From positions 179,940 to 243,939 of the forward strand of contig NZ_LOWB01000104.1 of the NCBI RefSeq assembly GCF_001522865.1: a stretch of 64,000 bases of DNA, in the 5' to 3' direction. Source of the DNA: Burkholderia sp. TSV86 (lineage in GTDB: Bacteria; Pseudomonadota; Gammaproteobacteria; Burkholderiales; Burkholderiaceae). Below the pieces are notes generated by a model. The model had not been told where the DNA came from and did not search any database. It worked only from the letters and a program-made list of their open reading frames with translations. Both the position numbers and the translations under genes were made by a program. The first letter of the stretch is position 1, and each line of letters opens with the position of its first letter. Below, piece by piece: positions 9,793 through 19,219 of the stretch.

Positions 9793-9869
9793 GGAGCGGT
9801 AGTTCAGTCGGTTAGAATACCGGCCTGTCACGCCGGGGGTCGCGGGTTCGAGTCCCGTCCGCTCCGCCA
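9793..9869 (+). tRNA. tRNA-Asp (anticodon GTC), copy 2
   Basis: 77 nt, identical to the copy at 9498-9574, and followed after 5 nt by a strong terminator. Confidence 0.97.
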
Positions 9870-9874
9870 AATTC

Positions 9875-9908
9875 AAAGCCCGTTCAGGAATGCCTGAACG
9901 GGCTTTTT
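9875..9908 (+). terminator. Terminator at the end of the tRNA cluster
   Basis: AAAGCCCGTTCAGG pairs with CCTGAACGGGCTTT with a short loop, followed by T-residues. The stem is longer than that of the related terminator at 9580-9618. Confidence 0.9.
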
Positions 9909-10073
9909 GTTTTGCGTCGCGGACGCTGCCGCTTATTTGCGCGCGCGGGGCGATCCGTACCGCGACGGGTCTGCGTAGCCGTAGGCGCGTTCGTGGCCTA
10001 TGCGTGCAAATTGGCATTGCAACCCGTGGCGGCTGCGCTATCGTGGCGTTGACACAGGCTTTGCGAACCCGCC

Positions 10074-10544
10074 ATGTCCGATTCTGCCGCTGATCCGCTC
10101 GTTTATTCATTGCGTCCCGCCCAACCGCGCGACTTCGATTTTGCTCAAGCGCTGACGCACGGCAACATGGATGCGTACTATCTACGCCACGGCCTCAAGT
10201 GGCGCGCCGATCTTTTTTTTGCAAGCTGGCGCGATTCGGAAAACTTTATCCTCGAACTCGACGGCGTGCCGATCGGTTTGCTGCGGATTACCGAAGAGGG
10301 CGATTCGCTGCATATTCGTGACGTGCAAATCATGCCAGGCTACCGGCAGCGTGGCGCGGGCACGTATTTGCTCGACATGTCCCACCGCTTCGCGCTGGCG
10401 CGCGGATTACGCGAGACGCAGTTGCGCGTGTTCGTCGATAATTCGGCGGCGCGCCTGTATTTGCGCATGGGCTACCGGCTCGCGGGGCCGCGCCTCGCAC
10501 AGCTCGGCTCGATTCGGCATATGGTGCGGCCCGTGCGGCGGTGA
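10074..10544 (+). CDS. GNAT family N-acetyltransferase
   Basis: 156 residues with the GNAT fold. A start-proximal segment (LRPAQPRDFDFAQALTHGNM) precedes the acetyl-CoA-binding strand and loop LHIRDVQIMPGYRQRGAGTYLL (about 83-104), with the Q/R-x-x-G-x-G/A motif at RQRGAG, and the C-terminal strand VFVDNSAARLYLRMGYRL, which is the usual end of the domain. The substrate cannot be predicted. No strong ribosome-binding site precedes the ATG. It is a stand-alone gene between the tRNA cluster and a convergent AraC-type regulator. Confidence 0.85.
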   Translation: MSDSAADPLVYSLRPAQPRDFDFAQALTHGNMDAYYLRHGLKWRADLFFASWRDSENFILELDGVPIGLLRITEEGDSLHIRDVQIMPGYRQRGAGTYLLDMSHRFALARGLRETQLRVFVDNSAARLYLRMGYRLAGPRLAQLGSIRHMVRPVRR

Positions 10545-10591
10545 CGCGCGGCGTGTGCCGGCGGCGCGGTGTGGAGGGGGGCGCGCCGGCG

Positions 10592-11470
10592 CTATAGCAG
10601 CGGCCTGATGTCGCCGTCGTCGGACGGCGGCGCACCGGCATCGGCCGCCGCATCCGCGCCGCCGCGCTGAATGAACGCGCGCGGGCTCGCGCCGAACGCG
10701 CGCCTGAACATTGCCGAGAATGCGCTCTGACTTCGGTAACCGAGTTCGTGTGCGATGCGCGACAGCGGCCGCCCCTGGTTCAGCAAGGGAATCGCGCGGG
10801 CGAGCAGCGCTTGTTGCCGCCATTGCGAGAAGCTCACGCCGAGTTCGTGCCTGAAAAGACGCGCGATCGTTCTCGTGCTCGCGCCGACGCTCGTTGCCCA
10901 ATATTCAAGCGTTTCGCCTTGCGCCGGCTGCGCGAGCACCGCTTCGCACAGCGCGCGCAGCCGTTTTTCGGTCGGCATCGGCACCGCGAGCGGCAACGGC
11001 TCGGCGTGCGCGAGTTCGTCGAGCACGAGCGCGCCGAGGAGCCGTTCGCGCGCGTGGCCGAGCGGCTTGGCGTCGAGTGCGATGATCAGCTCGCGCAGCA
11101 GCCCCGATACTTCGACAACACGGCACGCGTCGAGCCCCTTCGGCACCGCCGATGCGTCGACATACAGCGTGCGCAGATAGGCCTCCTCGACAATCACCAC
11201 TTCATGCTCGATTTGCGGCGGCACCCAGATCGCGCGCGACGGCGGCACGACCCAGGTTGCATCGGCCGTGGCGAGCCGCAGCACGCCGCGCGACGCATAC
11301 GCGAGCTGCGCCCACGCATGCGAGTGCGCGGGCACGCGCATGCCCGGCGGCACCGGGCGGGCGCGCACGCGCATCGGACGCGCGGCGTTCGGCGCGAATT
11401 CGGACGGAACGTCAAACGTGCTGGTGGCGCCGGCGGGCGGCCGCGTTGAACGGGGAACGGACAGGTTCAT
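10592..11470 (-). CDS. AraC family transcriptional regulator with cupin sensor domain
   Basis: 292 residues. The N-terminal half (about 35-110) is an AraC-type cupin with the metal- or ligand-site pattern PAHSHAWAQLAYASRGVLRL. The C-terminal 100 residues carry two helix-turn-helix motifs: TLEYWATSVGASTRTIARLFR and the conserved ISRIAHELGYRSQSAFSAMFRR-like tract (here starting LSRIAHELGY), followed by FGASPRAF. This layout matches one-component regulators that often control a neighbouring transport or efflux gene. The divergent neighbour is the RraA-like gene at 11612, with 141 bp between starts, which makes it the simplest candidate target. Confidence 0.9.
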   Translation of the reverse strand: MNLSVPRSTRPPAGATSTFDVPSEFAPNAARPMRVRARPVPPGMRVPAHSHAWAQLAYASRGVLRLATADATWVVPPSRAIWVPPQIEHEVVIVEEAYLRTLYVDASAVPKGLDACRVVEVSGLLRELIIALDAKPLGHARERLLGALVLDELAHAEPLPLAVPMPTEKRLRALCEAVLAQPAQGETLEYWATSVGASTRTIARLFRHELGVSFSQWRQQALLARAIPLLNQGRPLSRIAHELGYRSQSAFSAMFRRAFGASPRAFIQRGGADAAADAGAPPSDDGDIRPLL

Positions 11471-11611
11471 CGATGATCGAAGACGGGGCGAATGGCGTCC
11501 GGCTATTGTAGGGCGAGCGCTCTACCTGACGCAGCGTAATGGTCTTAGCCGATAATGCCGGATCGTCGCGGTACGAATCGAATTCGATCGAATCATCCAG
11601 GAGCTTTCGAC

Positions 11612-12109
11612 ATGACGTTTGCCACCACCGATCTTTGCGACGCGAACGAGAGCCGGCTCGCCGCCGGCACGCTGCGGGTGCTCGAGCCCGTGTTCCGCTC
11701 GTTCGGCGGCGTGACGCGTTTTGCCGGCCCGGCCGCGACGCTCAAGCTGTTCGAGGACAATACGCTCGTGCGGACGGCGCTCGAAGCGCCGGGCGCGGGG
11801 CGGGTGCTGGTGGTCGATGGCGGCGGCAGCCTGCGCTGCGCGCTGGTCGGCGGCAATCTCGGCAAACTCGCCGAGCACAACGGCTGGGCCGGCATCATCG
11901 TGAACGGCTGCGTGCGCGATACGCACGAGCTTGCCGAGTGCGCGCTCGGCGTGCTTGCGCTCGCGTCGCATCCGCGCAAGAGCGACAAGCGCAATAGCGG
12001 CCAGTGCGACGTGACTGTCGACGTGCGCGGCACGCGAATCGTGCCGGGCGATTGGATCTATGCGGACGCCGACGGCGTGCTCGTCAGCGACGCCGCGCTG
12101 ATCGACTGA
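11612..12109 (+). CDS. rraA: RraA-like protein (RNase E activity regulator / oxaloacetate decarboxylase-HMG aldolase family)
   Basis: 165 residues from the ATG at 11612, preceded by GGAG at 11600-11603; the frame stays open to 11555 but without a ribosome-binding site. It begins TTDLCDANE and contains the family core [34 protein letters not shown] and the ending [14 protein letters not shown]. The Gly-rich tract and the G-C-V-R-D tract hold the Arg and Asp used by the class II aldolase members. Family members include RraA, which inhibits RNase E, and 4-hydroxy-4-methyl-2-oxoglutarate aldolases; length and sequence fit the RraA branch, but the two activities cannot be separated by inspection. 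Confidence 0.88.
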   Translation: MTFATTDLCDANESRLAAGTLRVLEPVFRSFGGVTRFAGPAATLKLFEDNTLVRTALEAPGAGRVLVVDGGGSLRCALVGGNLGKLAEHNGWAGIIVNGCVRDTHELAECALGVLALASHPRKSDKRNSGQCDVTVDVRGTRIVPGDWIYADADGVLVSDAALID

Positions 12110-12166
12110 CGCGACGGCCTGCCCCGGCCGGGGCGGCGCGAATCATCACGCTGCGAGGATTTCACG

Positions 12167-12574
12167 ATGCGCCACGTTTTCGTCTACGGCACGCTCAGAG
12201 CGGGCGAAATCAACGATATCGGCCGCGCGGCGGCGAAGCACGGCATCGTGCAGCCGACGCTGATCGGCGCGGCCGCGATGCCAGGCCGGCTCTACGATTT
12301 CGGCCGTTACCCTGGGATGATCGCTGCGGCGGGCCGCGATCTCGTGTGGGGGGACGTCTATGCGGTCGACGAGCGGCTCGTGCCGGTGCTCGACGAGATC
12401 GAAGGCGTGTTTCCGGGCATCGCGGGGCTGTTCATATCGCAGCACGCGGCGATCGAACTCGGCGGCCGGCGCTACGAGTGCCTGTATTACCCGGTCGTCG
12501 CGCATGCGGTTGCGGATAAGCCGCGGATCGAATCCGGCGATTGGGTGCAATATCGCCGCGCGCGGGCGGATTGA
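12167..12574 (+). CDS. Gamma-glutamylcyclotransferase-like protein (AIG2/GGCT fold)
   Basis: 135 residues. It opens with the diagnostic VFVYGTLRAGEIN (YGxLRxG motif of the GGCT fold, residues 4-16), continues with GRLYDFGRYPGM and GDVYAVDERLVPVLDEIEG, where the glutamate of DEIEG is the expected catalytic acid, and ends with YECLYYPV...ESGDWVQYR. The family releases 5-oxoproline from gamma-glutamyl peptides or gamma-glutamylamines. It lies 57 nt after the rraA-like gene in the same direction with a GAGG site upstream, so the two may be co-transcribed, although no functional link is known. Confidence 0.85.
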   Translation: MRHVFVYGTLRAGEINDIGRAAAKHGIVQPTLIGAAAMPGRLYDFGRYPGMIAAAGRDLVWGDVYAVDERLVPVLDEIEGVFPGIAGLFISQHAAIELGGRRYECLYYPVVAHAVADKPRIESGDWVQYRRARAD

Positions 12575-12959
12575 AGGGCGGCATTTGCCGCACGGGCCGT
12601 GATGTCCATTGACGAGCCTGCCGGTTGCCCCGGTGGCGAAACCGCGCGGGCCCCCGCGCTTTTCGCAAGACGCCTTGCCGCGAGCAGCGCACGGCGCGAG
12701 ATGGTTGGGTTTGACAGCCATGTTATTCGATCGAGGCCGCACGGGTCATGCTGAATGCGGCGCGCTGCTTTCGATGTGCGGGCTGCCCGATCGCAATATG
12801 CGTGCGTTTGTCGATGTCATTACCGTTGCCGCGGCGCGCGAGAAACGTCAGCGTTTGCGATCGACATCGTGCATGCATGAAAAAAAGCGCGCATCCATCA
12901 AGGATGCGCGCGTTGCGGCGGACCGGCTGCGCCGCCGGCCCGAGATGCCGTTCCGCGCG
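12575..12959. other. Intergenic region between the GGCT-like gene and aceB
   Basis: I see no credible gene. Apart from the aceB terminator at 12880-12911 there is no recognisable signal; frames that cross the region run on antisense to aceB. Confidence 0.6.
12880..12911 (-). terminator. Rho-independent terminator of aceB
   Basis: On the minus strand a perfect stem GCGCGCATCC/GGATGCGCGC is followed by a run of seven T, 50 nt after the aceB stop codon. Confidence 0.88.
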
Positions 12960-14552
12960 TTAGATTTCTTCGTACAGCGGCAGCGTCAGGAACTCGGTGA
13001 AGTTTTCCGACGTCGACATCTGCTCGAAGATCGCCGCGGCGCGGTCATATGGCGCTGTGTCGCCCGTGATGACGTTCTTCACGTTGTCGAGTTCGGCTTT
13101 CGCGTATTCGCGCACCAGCTCGGCGGTGACCTTGCGGCCGTCGTCGAGCACGCCCTTCGGCGAGCGGATCCATTGCCACACCTGCGAGCGCGAGATTTCG
13201 GCCGTCGCCGCGTCTTCCATCAGGTTGTGGATCGGCACGCAGCCGTTGCCCGCGAGCCACGAGCCCAGATAGTGGATGCCGACGTTGATGTTGTTGCGCA
13301 GGCCCGCCTCGGTGATCGGCGCTTCCGGCTGGAAGTCGAGCAGGTTCTTGCCTTCGATCTGCACGTCGTCGCGCTGCTTGTCGATCTGGTTCGGCTTGTC
13401 GCCGAGCACCTTGACGAACTCTTCCATCGCGAGCGGCACGAGCCCCGGATGCGCGACCCAGCCGCCGTCGTAGCCGTCGCCCGCGTCGCGCGCCTTGTCC
13501 GCGCGCACGCCGGCCATCGCGCGCTCGTTCGCTTGCGGATCGTTTTTGATCGGAATCAGCGCGCTCATCCCGCCGATTGCCGGCGCTTGGCGCTTGTGGC
13601 AGGTTTTCAGCAGCAGCAGTGCATACGCGCGCATGAACGGCACGGTCATCGTGATCTTCGCGCGATCGGCAAGGCAGAAGTCGCGGTCGTTCTTGAATTT
13701 CTTGATCGCCGAGAAAATGTAATCCCAGCGGCCGGCGTTCAGGCCCGAGCTGTGTTCGCGCAGTTCGTACAGGATTTCGTCCATTTCAAACGCGGCGAGG
13801 ATCGTCTCGATCAGCACGGTCGCGCGAATCGTGCCGCGTGGAATGCCGACGGCTTCCTGCGCGGCGACGAAGATATCGTTCCAGAGCCGCGCTTCGAGAT
13901 GGCTTTCCATCTTGGGCAGATAAAAGTACGGTCCCGAGCCGCGCGCGATCAGTTCCTTCGCGTTGTGGAACAGGTACAGCGCGAAGTCGAAGATGCCGCC
14001 GGACACGCGCTGGCCGTCGACCGTCACGTGCTTCTCGTCGAGGTGCCAGCCACGCGGACGCACGATCAGCGTGGCGATCTTGTCGTTCAGTTTGTACGAC
14101 TTGCCATTCTGTTCGAGCGAGATGGTGCGGCGTACCGCGTCCTTCAGATTGATCTGGCCGTCGATCTGGTTCGTCCAGCTCGGTGCGTTCGAATCCTCGA
14201 AGTCCGTCATGTACGAATCGGCGCCCGAGTTCAGCGCGTTGATGATCATCTTGCGCTCGACGGGGCCGGTGATCTCGACGCGGCGGCATTGCAGATCGGC
14301 CGGCAGCGCGGCGACCTTCCAGTCGCCTTCGCGGACCGCCTTCGTTTCGGCGAGGAAGTCCGGATGCTCACCTGCGTCCAGGCGCTGGGTGCGCGCGGCG
14401 CGTGCGGCCAGCAACTCGCGGCGGCGCGGCTCGAACTGGCGATGCAATTGCGCGACGAGCGCGAGCGCGTCGGGCGTCAGGATCGCTTCATAGCCGGGTT
14501 GAATCTCGCCCGTGATCGCCATGCCTTGCGGCAGTTTCAGCGTCGTGGTCAT
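12960..14552 (-). CDS. aceB: Malate synthase A
   Basis: 530 residues, the length of malate synthase A (G is over 700). It condenses acetyl-CoA with glyoxylate to malate, the second step of the glyoxylate bypass. The family signature is present as [16 protein letters not shown] at 265-280, with conserved [15 protein letters not shown] before it and the N-terminal tract [22 protein letters not shown] (102-123). A good ribosome-binding site (AAGGAG) lies 7 nt before the ATG. The partner enzyme, isocitrate lyase, is 3 kb away in the same orientation but not in the same operon. It has its own terminator. Confidence 0.97.
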   Translation of the reverse strand: MTTTLKLPQGMAITGEIQPGYEAILTPDALALVAQLHRQFEPRRRELLAARAARTQRLDAGEHPDFLAETKAVREGDWKVAALPADLQCRRVEITGPVERKMIINALNSGADSYMTDFEDSNAPSWTNQIDGQINLKDAVRRTISLEQNGKSYKLNDKIATLIVRPRGWHLDEKHVTVDGQRVSGGIFDFALYLFHNAKELIARGSGPYFYLPKMESHLEARLWNDIFVAAQEAVGIPRGTIRATVLIETILAAFEMDEILYELREHSSGLNAGRWDYIFSAIKKFKNDRDFCLADRAKITMTVPFMRAYALLLLKTCHKRQAPAIGGMSALIPIKNDPQANERAMAGVRADKARDAGDGYDGGWVAHPGLVPLAMEEFVKVLGDKPNQIDKQRDDVQIEGKNLLDFQPEAPITEAGLRNNINVGIHYLGSWLAGNGCVPIHNLMEDAATAEISRSQVWQWIRSPKGVLDDGRKVTAELVREYAKAELDNVKNVITGDTAPYDRAAAIFEQMSTSENFTEFLTLPLYEEI

Positions 14553-14601
14553 GCGTTTCTCCTTGGTCGGTCAGTCAGTCATGAAAATGGGGCATGGCCG
14601 C

Positions 14602-14625
14602 GCCGCATAGCGCGCGCTATGCGGC
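14602..14625. repeat. 24-bp perfect palindrome at the end of the haloacid dehalogenase gene
   Basis: GCCGCATAG and CTATGCGGC flank a self-complementary CGCGCG, making a fully palindromic 24 bp that overlaps the stop codon of the dehalogenase gene and lies 50 bp before aceB. No T-run follows on either strand. It may act as a 3'-end stem-loop or a protein site. Confidence 0.55.
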
Positions 14626-15381
14626 GTCGCCCGGCGCCGCGCGCGCGCGGCTTGCGGGCTTCGGGGCCGCGGTCAGCGTGTCGATGAACGCGAGCAGATC
14701 GGCCATGCCGGCGCCGGTGCCGGCGCTCGGCAAGCCGAGTTCCTCGGCCGGCGCGCCCGCGCGGTTGAGCCAGAACGTCCGGTAGCCGAACCAGCCGGCG
14801 CCCGCAGCGTCCCAGCCGTTCGACGAAACGAACACGATATCGGCCGGCATGGCGCCGAACGCGGCCGTGCCGAGTGCGTAGGCGGCGGGCGACGGCTTGT
14901 ACGCGCGCACCGCGTCGACCGACAGCACGCGATCGAACAGCCCGCTCATACCGGCGCTCTTGATCGCGATGTCGAGCATCTGCGGATTGCCGTTGGACAG
15001 GATCGCCAGTTTCGGCGGGCTCGTGCGCGCGCGCAGCGCGCGCAATGTCGGCACGGTGTCCGGATAGGTCGACAGGCACGCGTACTCATCCATCAGCCGC
15101 TTTTCCGCGACAGCGGCCAGCGTCAGGCCGAGCGCGCGCGCGGCAAAGCGCAAGGCGTCGAGTGTCAGCTCCCAGAACGGCTTGTAGCGTCCGCCGCCCG
15201 GATCGGCAAGCGTGCGCAGTTGCGAATATTCGAGCTGCTTGCGCCGCCAGAGTTGCGATAGCGCCTCTCCTCGGCCGGGAAACATCTGCTCGGCGGCCGC
15301 GACGACCGCATGCACGTCGAACAGCGTGCCGTAGGCGTCGAACAAGACGGCCTTCGGGAAAACGGGCTGAGCGTCGGACAT
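14617..15381 (-). CDS. Haloacid dehalogenase type II (L-2-haloacid dehalogenase-like HAD hydrolase)
   Basis: 254 residues. HAD motif I is FDAYGTLFD with nucleophile Asp15, motif II is LAILSNGNPQM, and the motif III region is RAYKPSPAAY followed by FVSSNGWDAAGA, which is typical of type II haloacid dehalogenases rather than phosphatases (the second acidic Asp of motif I is absent; the sequence is DAYGT, not DxDGT). Such enzymes hydrolyse L-2-haloacids to D-2-hydroxyacids, although native substrates in soil bacteria are often unclear. It is upstream of aceB in the same orientation (64 bp apart) and divergent from a LysR regulator. The C-terminus is Ala/Arg-rich. Confidence 0.9.
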   Translation of the reverse strand: MSDAQPVFPKAVLFDAYGTLFDVHAVVAAAEQMFPGRGEALSQLWRRKQLEYSQLRTLADPGGGRYKPFWELTLDALRFAARALGLTLAAVAEKRLMDEYACLSTYPDTVPTLRALRARTSPPKLAILSNGNPQMLDIAIKSAGMSGLFDRVLSVDAVRAYKPSPAAYALGTAAFGAMPADIVFVSSNGWDAAGAGWFGYRTFWLNRAGAPAEELGLPSAGTGAGMADLLAFIDTLTAAPKPASRARAAPGDAA

Positions 15382-15560
15382 CGGATTGTGCTCCGCAATC
15401 AGAAACTGAATCGATTCTATTCGTGATCGCTTGCACTTAAAAAGACAATAATCATCACTTGATCTTTTACTTTTGCATCACTAATCTGGCTCGGTTTCAT
15501 CGTTTTCATCCTTTTTCAACCCATCAACAGGCCGGACGGCTCGCGCCGTTCGTGCGCGGC
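15382..15560. promoter_or_regulatory. Divergent control region between the dehalogenase and LysR genes
   Basis: This 179-bp stretch is clearly AT-rich around 15410-15500 compared with both genes, as expected for divergent promoters and a LysR-type operator. The near-direct repeat ATCATCACT/GCATCACT is present, but I cannot assign a definite T-N11-A box. Confidence 0.4.
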
Positions 15561-16463
15561 ATGGATCGCTTCAAGCAAATCGAGACGTTTGCCGCTGTTG
15601 CGGCAAAAGGCAGCCTGTCGGCGGCGGCGCACGCCGAAGGGGTCGCGCCCGCGATCATCGGGCGCAGGCTCGATGCGCTTGAGGAGCGGCTCGGCGTGAA
15701 ACTCCTCGTGCGCACGACCCGCAAGCTCACGCTGACGTTCGAAGGTTCCGCGTTTCTCGAGGATTGCCAGCGGATCATCCACGACATGCACAACGCCGAG
15801 GCGAGCGTATCGGCGGGCGGCGTGAAGGCGAGCGGGCATTTGCGCGTATCGGCGCCCGCGGGCTTTGGCCGGCGTCACGTCGCGCCGCTCGTGCCGGCAT
15901 TTTGCGATGCGCATCCGGACGTGTCGGTCACGCTCGATTTGTCCGACCGGATGGTCGATCTCGTCAACGAAGGCTTCGATTGCGCGGTACGTCTGGGCGA
16001 GCTGCCCGATTCGTCGCTCGTGTCGCTCAAGCTCGGCGAGAACCGGCGCGTGTGCGTCGCGTCGCCCGTGTATCTGGCGCGCGCGGGCGTGCCGCAGACG
16101 CTGGCCGATCTTGCGCGCCACAACTGTCTCGCACTCGCCGCGAATGCGAACCAGCAGCGCGGCTGGACTTTCGCCGACGACGGCAAGATCGTATCGATTC
16201 GCGTGGCCGGCATGATGGAATGCTCCGACGGCGCGGTGCTGCACGAATGGTGCCTCGACGGCCACGGTCTCGCGTGGCGCTCGTGGTGGGAGGTCGGCGC
16301 GGATATCGCGGCGGGGCGGCTCGTGACCGTGCTCGATGCGTTCGCCGCGCCGCCGATCGGCATACACGCGGTCTTTCCGCAGCGCCGGCATCTGCCGTTG
16401 AGGGTCCGGCTGTTTCTCGATTTCGTGAAGCACACCTACGAGCAGCCCGGTTATTGGGGCTGA
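15561..16463 (+). CDS. LysR family transcriptional regulator
   Basis: 300 residues from MDRFKQIETFAAV; the frame is open back to 15459, but conserved LysR proteins begin here. The winged helix-turn-helix occupies residues 1-60 (KGSLSAAAHAEGVAPAIIGRRLDALEERLGVKLLVRTT), followed by a substrate-binding-protein-like effector domain (about 90-295; VRLGELPDSSLVSLKLGENRRVCVASPVYLA). The DNA-binding helix is intact. It is divergent from the dehalogenase gene, which is the most likely target; control of aceB through read-through is possible. Confidence 0.92.
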   Translation: MDRFKQIETFAAVAAKGSLSAAAHAEGVAPAIIGRRLDALEERLGVKLLVRTTRKLTLTFEGSAFLEDCQRIIHDMHNAEASVSAGGVKASGHLRVSAPAGFGRRHVAPLVPAFCDAHPDVSVTLDLSDRMVDLVNEGFDCAVRLGELPDSSLVSLKLGENRRVCVASPVYLARAGVPQTLADLARHNCLALAANANQQRGWTFADDGKIVSIRVAGMMECSDGAVLHEWCLDGHGLAWRSWWEVGADIAAGRLVTVLDAFAAPPIGIHAVFPQRRHLPLRVRLFLDFVKHTYEQPGYWG

Positions 16464-16655
16464 CGCGCGCATGCGATATGAGGGCGAACCCGACGCGGCG
16501 CCCGGCGCGGCGTTTTCGCGCACTACAATCAAGTTACCTGGTGCAGGCGCGGGCGGGTTCGCACGGCCGGCTGTGCGCCGCGCGCGTCGAAGGGCGGCGG
16601 CGGGCTGCGGACGTGAGCGCGGCCGGCCGCACAACGGTTGCTGACGGAGGCCGCC

Positions 16656-17090
16656 ATGTTCAAGCACATTCTGGTTCCGACGGACGGTTCCGATCTGTCG
16701 AAAAAGGCGATTGACGGCGCGATCGATCTTGCGCAGACGGTCGGCGCACGCGTGACCGCCTATGCGTGTCTGCCGCAGTATCCGTATTCGCCGTTTTCCG
16801 AAATGGTGATCGAGCCTCCCGCCGATTTTCGCGAGCGCAGCGAACGCGAGGCGCGCGCGCATCTGGCTGAGGTGGAAGATGCCGCGCGGCGCGCGGGCGT
16901 GGTTTGCGAGTCGTGTACGAGCGTGCATCCGTCGCCATATCTCGGCATCATCGAAGCGGCGCAGCGCGGCGGCTGCGACGTGATCTTCATGGCGTCGCAC
17001 GGCCGGCGCGGGCTCGGCAGCCTGTTGATCGGCAGCGAGACGCAGCGTGTGCTGACTCATACGAAGATTCCCGTGATCGTCTATCGATAG
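16656..17090 (+). CDS. Universal stress protein (UspA family)
   Basis: 144 residues from the ATG at 16656 with GGAGG at 16646-16650. The Usp fold is clear: N-terminal FKHILVPTDGSDLSKKAIDGAI, with the Asp that contacts nucleotide, and the C-terminal ATP-binding signature MASHGRRGLGSLLIGSETQRVLTHTKIPVIVYR (G-2x-G-9x-G-S type). It is therefore probably an ATP-binding, cytoplasmic stress protein of the type induced by starvation or hypoxia. It lies between the LysR gene and aceA; no promoter was identified with confidence. Confidence 0.94.
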   Translation: MFKHILVPTDGSDLSKKAIDGAIDLAQTVGARVTAYACLPQYPYSPFSEMVIEPPADFRERSEREARAHLAEVEDAARRAGVVCESCTSVHPSPYLGIIEAAQRGGCDVIFMASHGRRGLGSLLIGSETQRVLTHTKIPVIVYR

Positions 17091-17528
17091 GGTTTGCGTG
17101 ACGTTTGCGGCAGGCAGCGTCGAACGCACGCATATGAGCGGGCGGCGGCGCGCCGCGCTGTGGGTTGCGCACCGGCCTCACGCCGGGATGAAGGGCTGGC
17201 GTGCCGCCCGGCTCAGAGGGCAACTGCATGCCGGGCAAACCGGGCGCTTGAGCGTCCAGCCCGGTTGGGTACGATGCGGCCGGCGCAGCCGCGCGGGCTT
17301 TGATTCCACGTGTCGCCCGCGAACCGATGCGAAGCCGGGCGTGGTGCGTTTGCCGTCAGCGGCGTTCGATGTCAGCCACTGAACCCGGGCGTCCGCGTGG
17401 CAGCGCGCGGACGTCTGGCGGGCAGTACTCCCCCGGCTGGATGACCCCGCCGGGCGGCCACCGGGCGGCGTCGCCCGCCGCGCCCGTGACGCGGTATGCG
17501 CCGCCGCCGGGGCAAAGCAACGTCAGGC
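17091..17528. other. 438-bp intergenic region between the Usp gene and aceA
   Basis: GC-rich, with several partial inverted repeats (for example CCGGGC...GCCCGG around 17229-17263) and no convincing terminator. A 94-codon frame at 17098-17382 has no similarity I recognise, no ribosome-binding site and Arg/Gly-rich composition, so I do not call it. Confidence 0.5.
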
Positions 17529-18848
<1,320 letters not shown>

Positions 18849-19142
18849 GATGAATGCTCCTTGTTGGTCGTAGCCGTGATGATGATGGGTGAACCGGCGG
18901 GGGCGGCGGGCGCCCCGGTTCGTTAAGTCTTGTATAAGAGTCTAGGCAAATCGGCGGCGTCGAAACAGGGGCTTTTTCACATGTTTGAAAAAAATTTATC
19001 CTATATAAATCAGCAATTTATTTTTTATATTTCATATTGAGGAATGTAGTTTCCTATCCTGCAATGGCTTGGGTTGTGCCACGCAGCATGGCTTTTTACG
19101 ACGCAAAAGATTTTTTCGCATCGTGAAATTCCGGGTGCAAAC
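18849..19142 (-). promoter_or_regulatory. AT-rich upstream region of aceA
   Basis: About 90 bp (18970-19060) are strongly AT-rich in an otherwise GC-rich genome. A GGAA-N6-TTCC dyad (GGAATGTAGTTTCC, 19041-19054) lies some 190 bp before the aceA start, and a TATACA at 18929-18934 (minus strand) is a possible -10 box without a good -35. No coding frame is present. Confidence 0.4.
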
Positions 19143-19167
19143 AAAAACCGGCGCAAAAGCGCCGGTT
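19143..19167 (-). terminator. Rho-independent terminator of the RNA helicase gene
   Basis: On the minus strand AACCGGCGC-TTTT-GCGCCGGTT is followed by TTTGT. A second 9-bp hairpin (GCCAGCCCG/CGGGCTGGC, 19182-19205) lies between it and the stop codon at 19220, so the mRNA ends with two stacked stem-loops. Confidence 0.88.
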
Positions 19168-19219
19168 CGCAAGAAGGGAAAGCCAGCCCGTTCTCACGGG
19201 CTGGCCGGCAAGCAATCGG

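Larger units (their letters stand above)
9344..9887 (+). repeat. Direct tandem duplication of a tRNA-Glu/tRNA-Asp unit
   Basis: Two copies, offset by 295 bp (about 9344-9577 and 9639-9872), are nearly identical over roughly 234 bp, including the 76-nt Glu-Asp spacer. I see two mismatches, both in the spacer (9454 G versus A; 9481 T versus C). Homology continues weakly into the terminator stems, whose loops have diverged. Confidence 0.9.

Noticed and set aside
10049..10073. TTGACA just before the GNAT gene as a -35 box
   Set aside because: No -10 box fits at 16-18 bp; the expected position falls on the start codon region.
12609..14687. 692-codon open frame on the plus strand
   Set aside because: Mirror frame of aceB, without family motifs; aceB on the other strand has the complete malate synthase signature.
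17098..17382. 94-codon frame between the Usp and aceA genes
   Set aside because: No ribosome-binding site, no recognisable domain and composition like non-coding GC-rich DNA.
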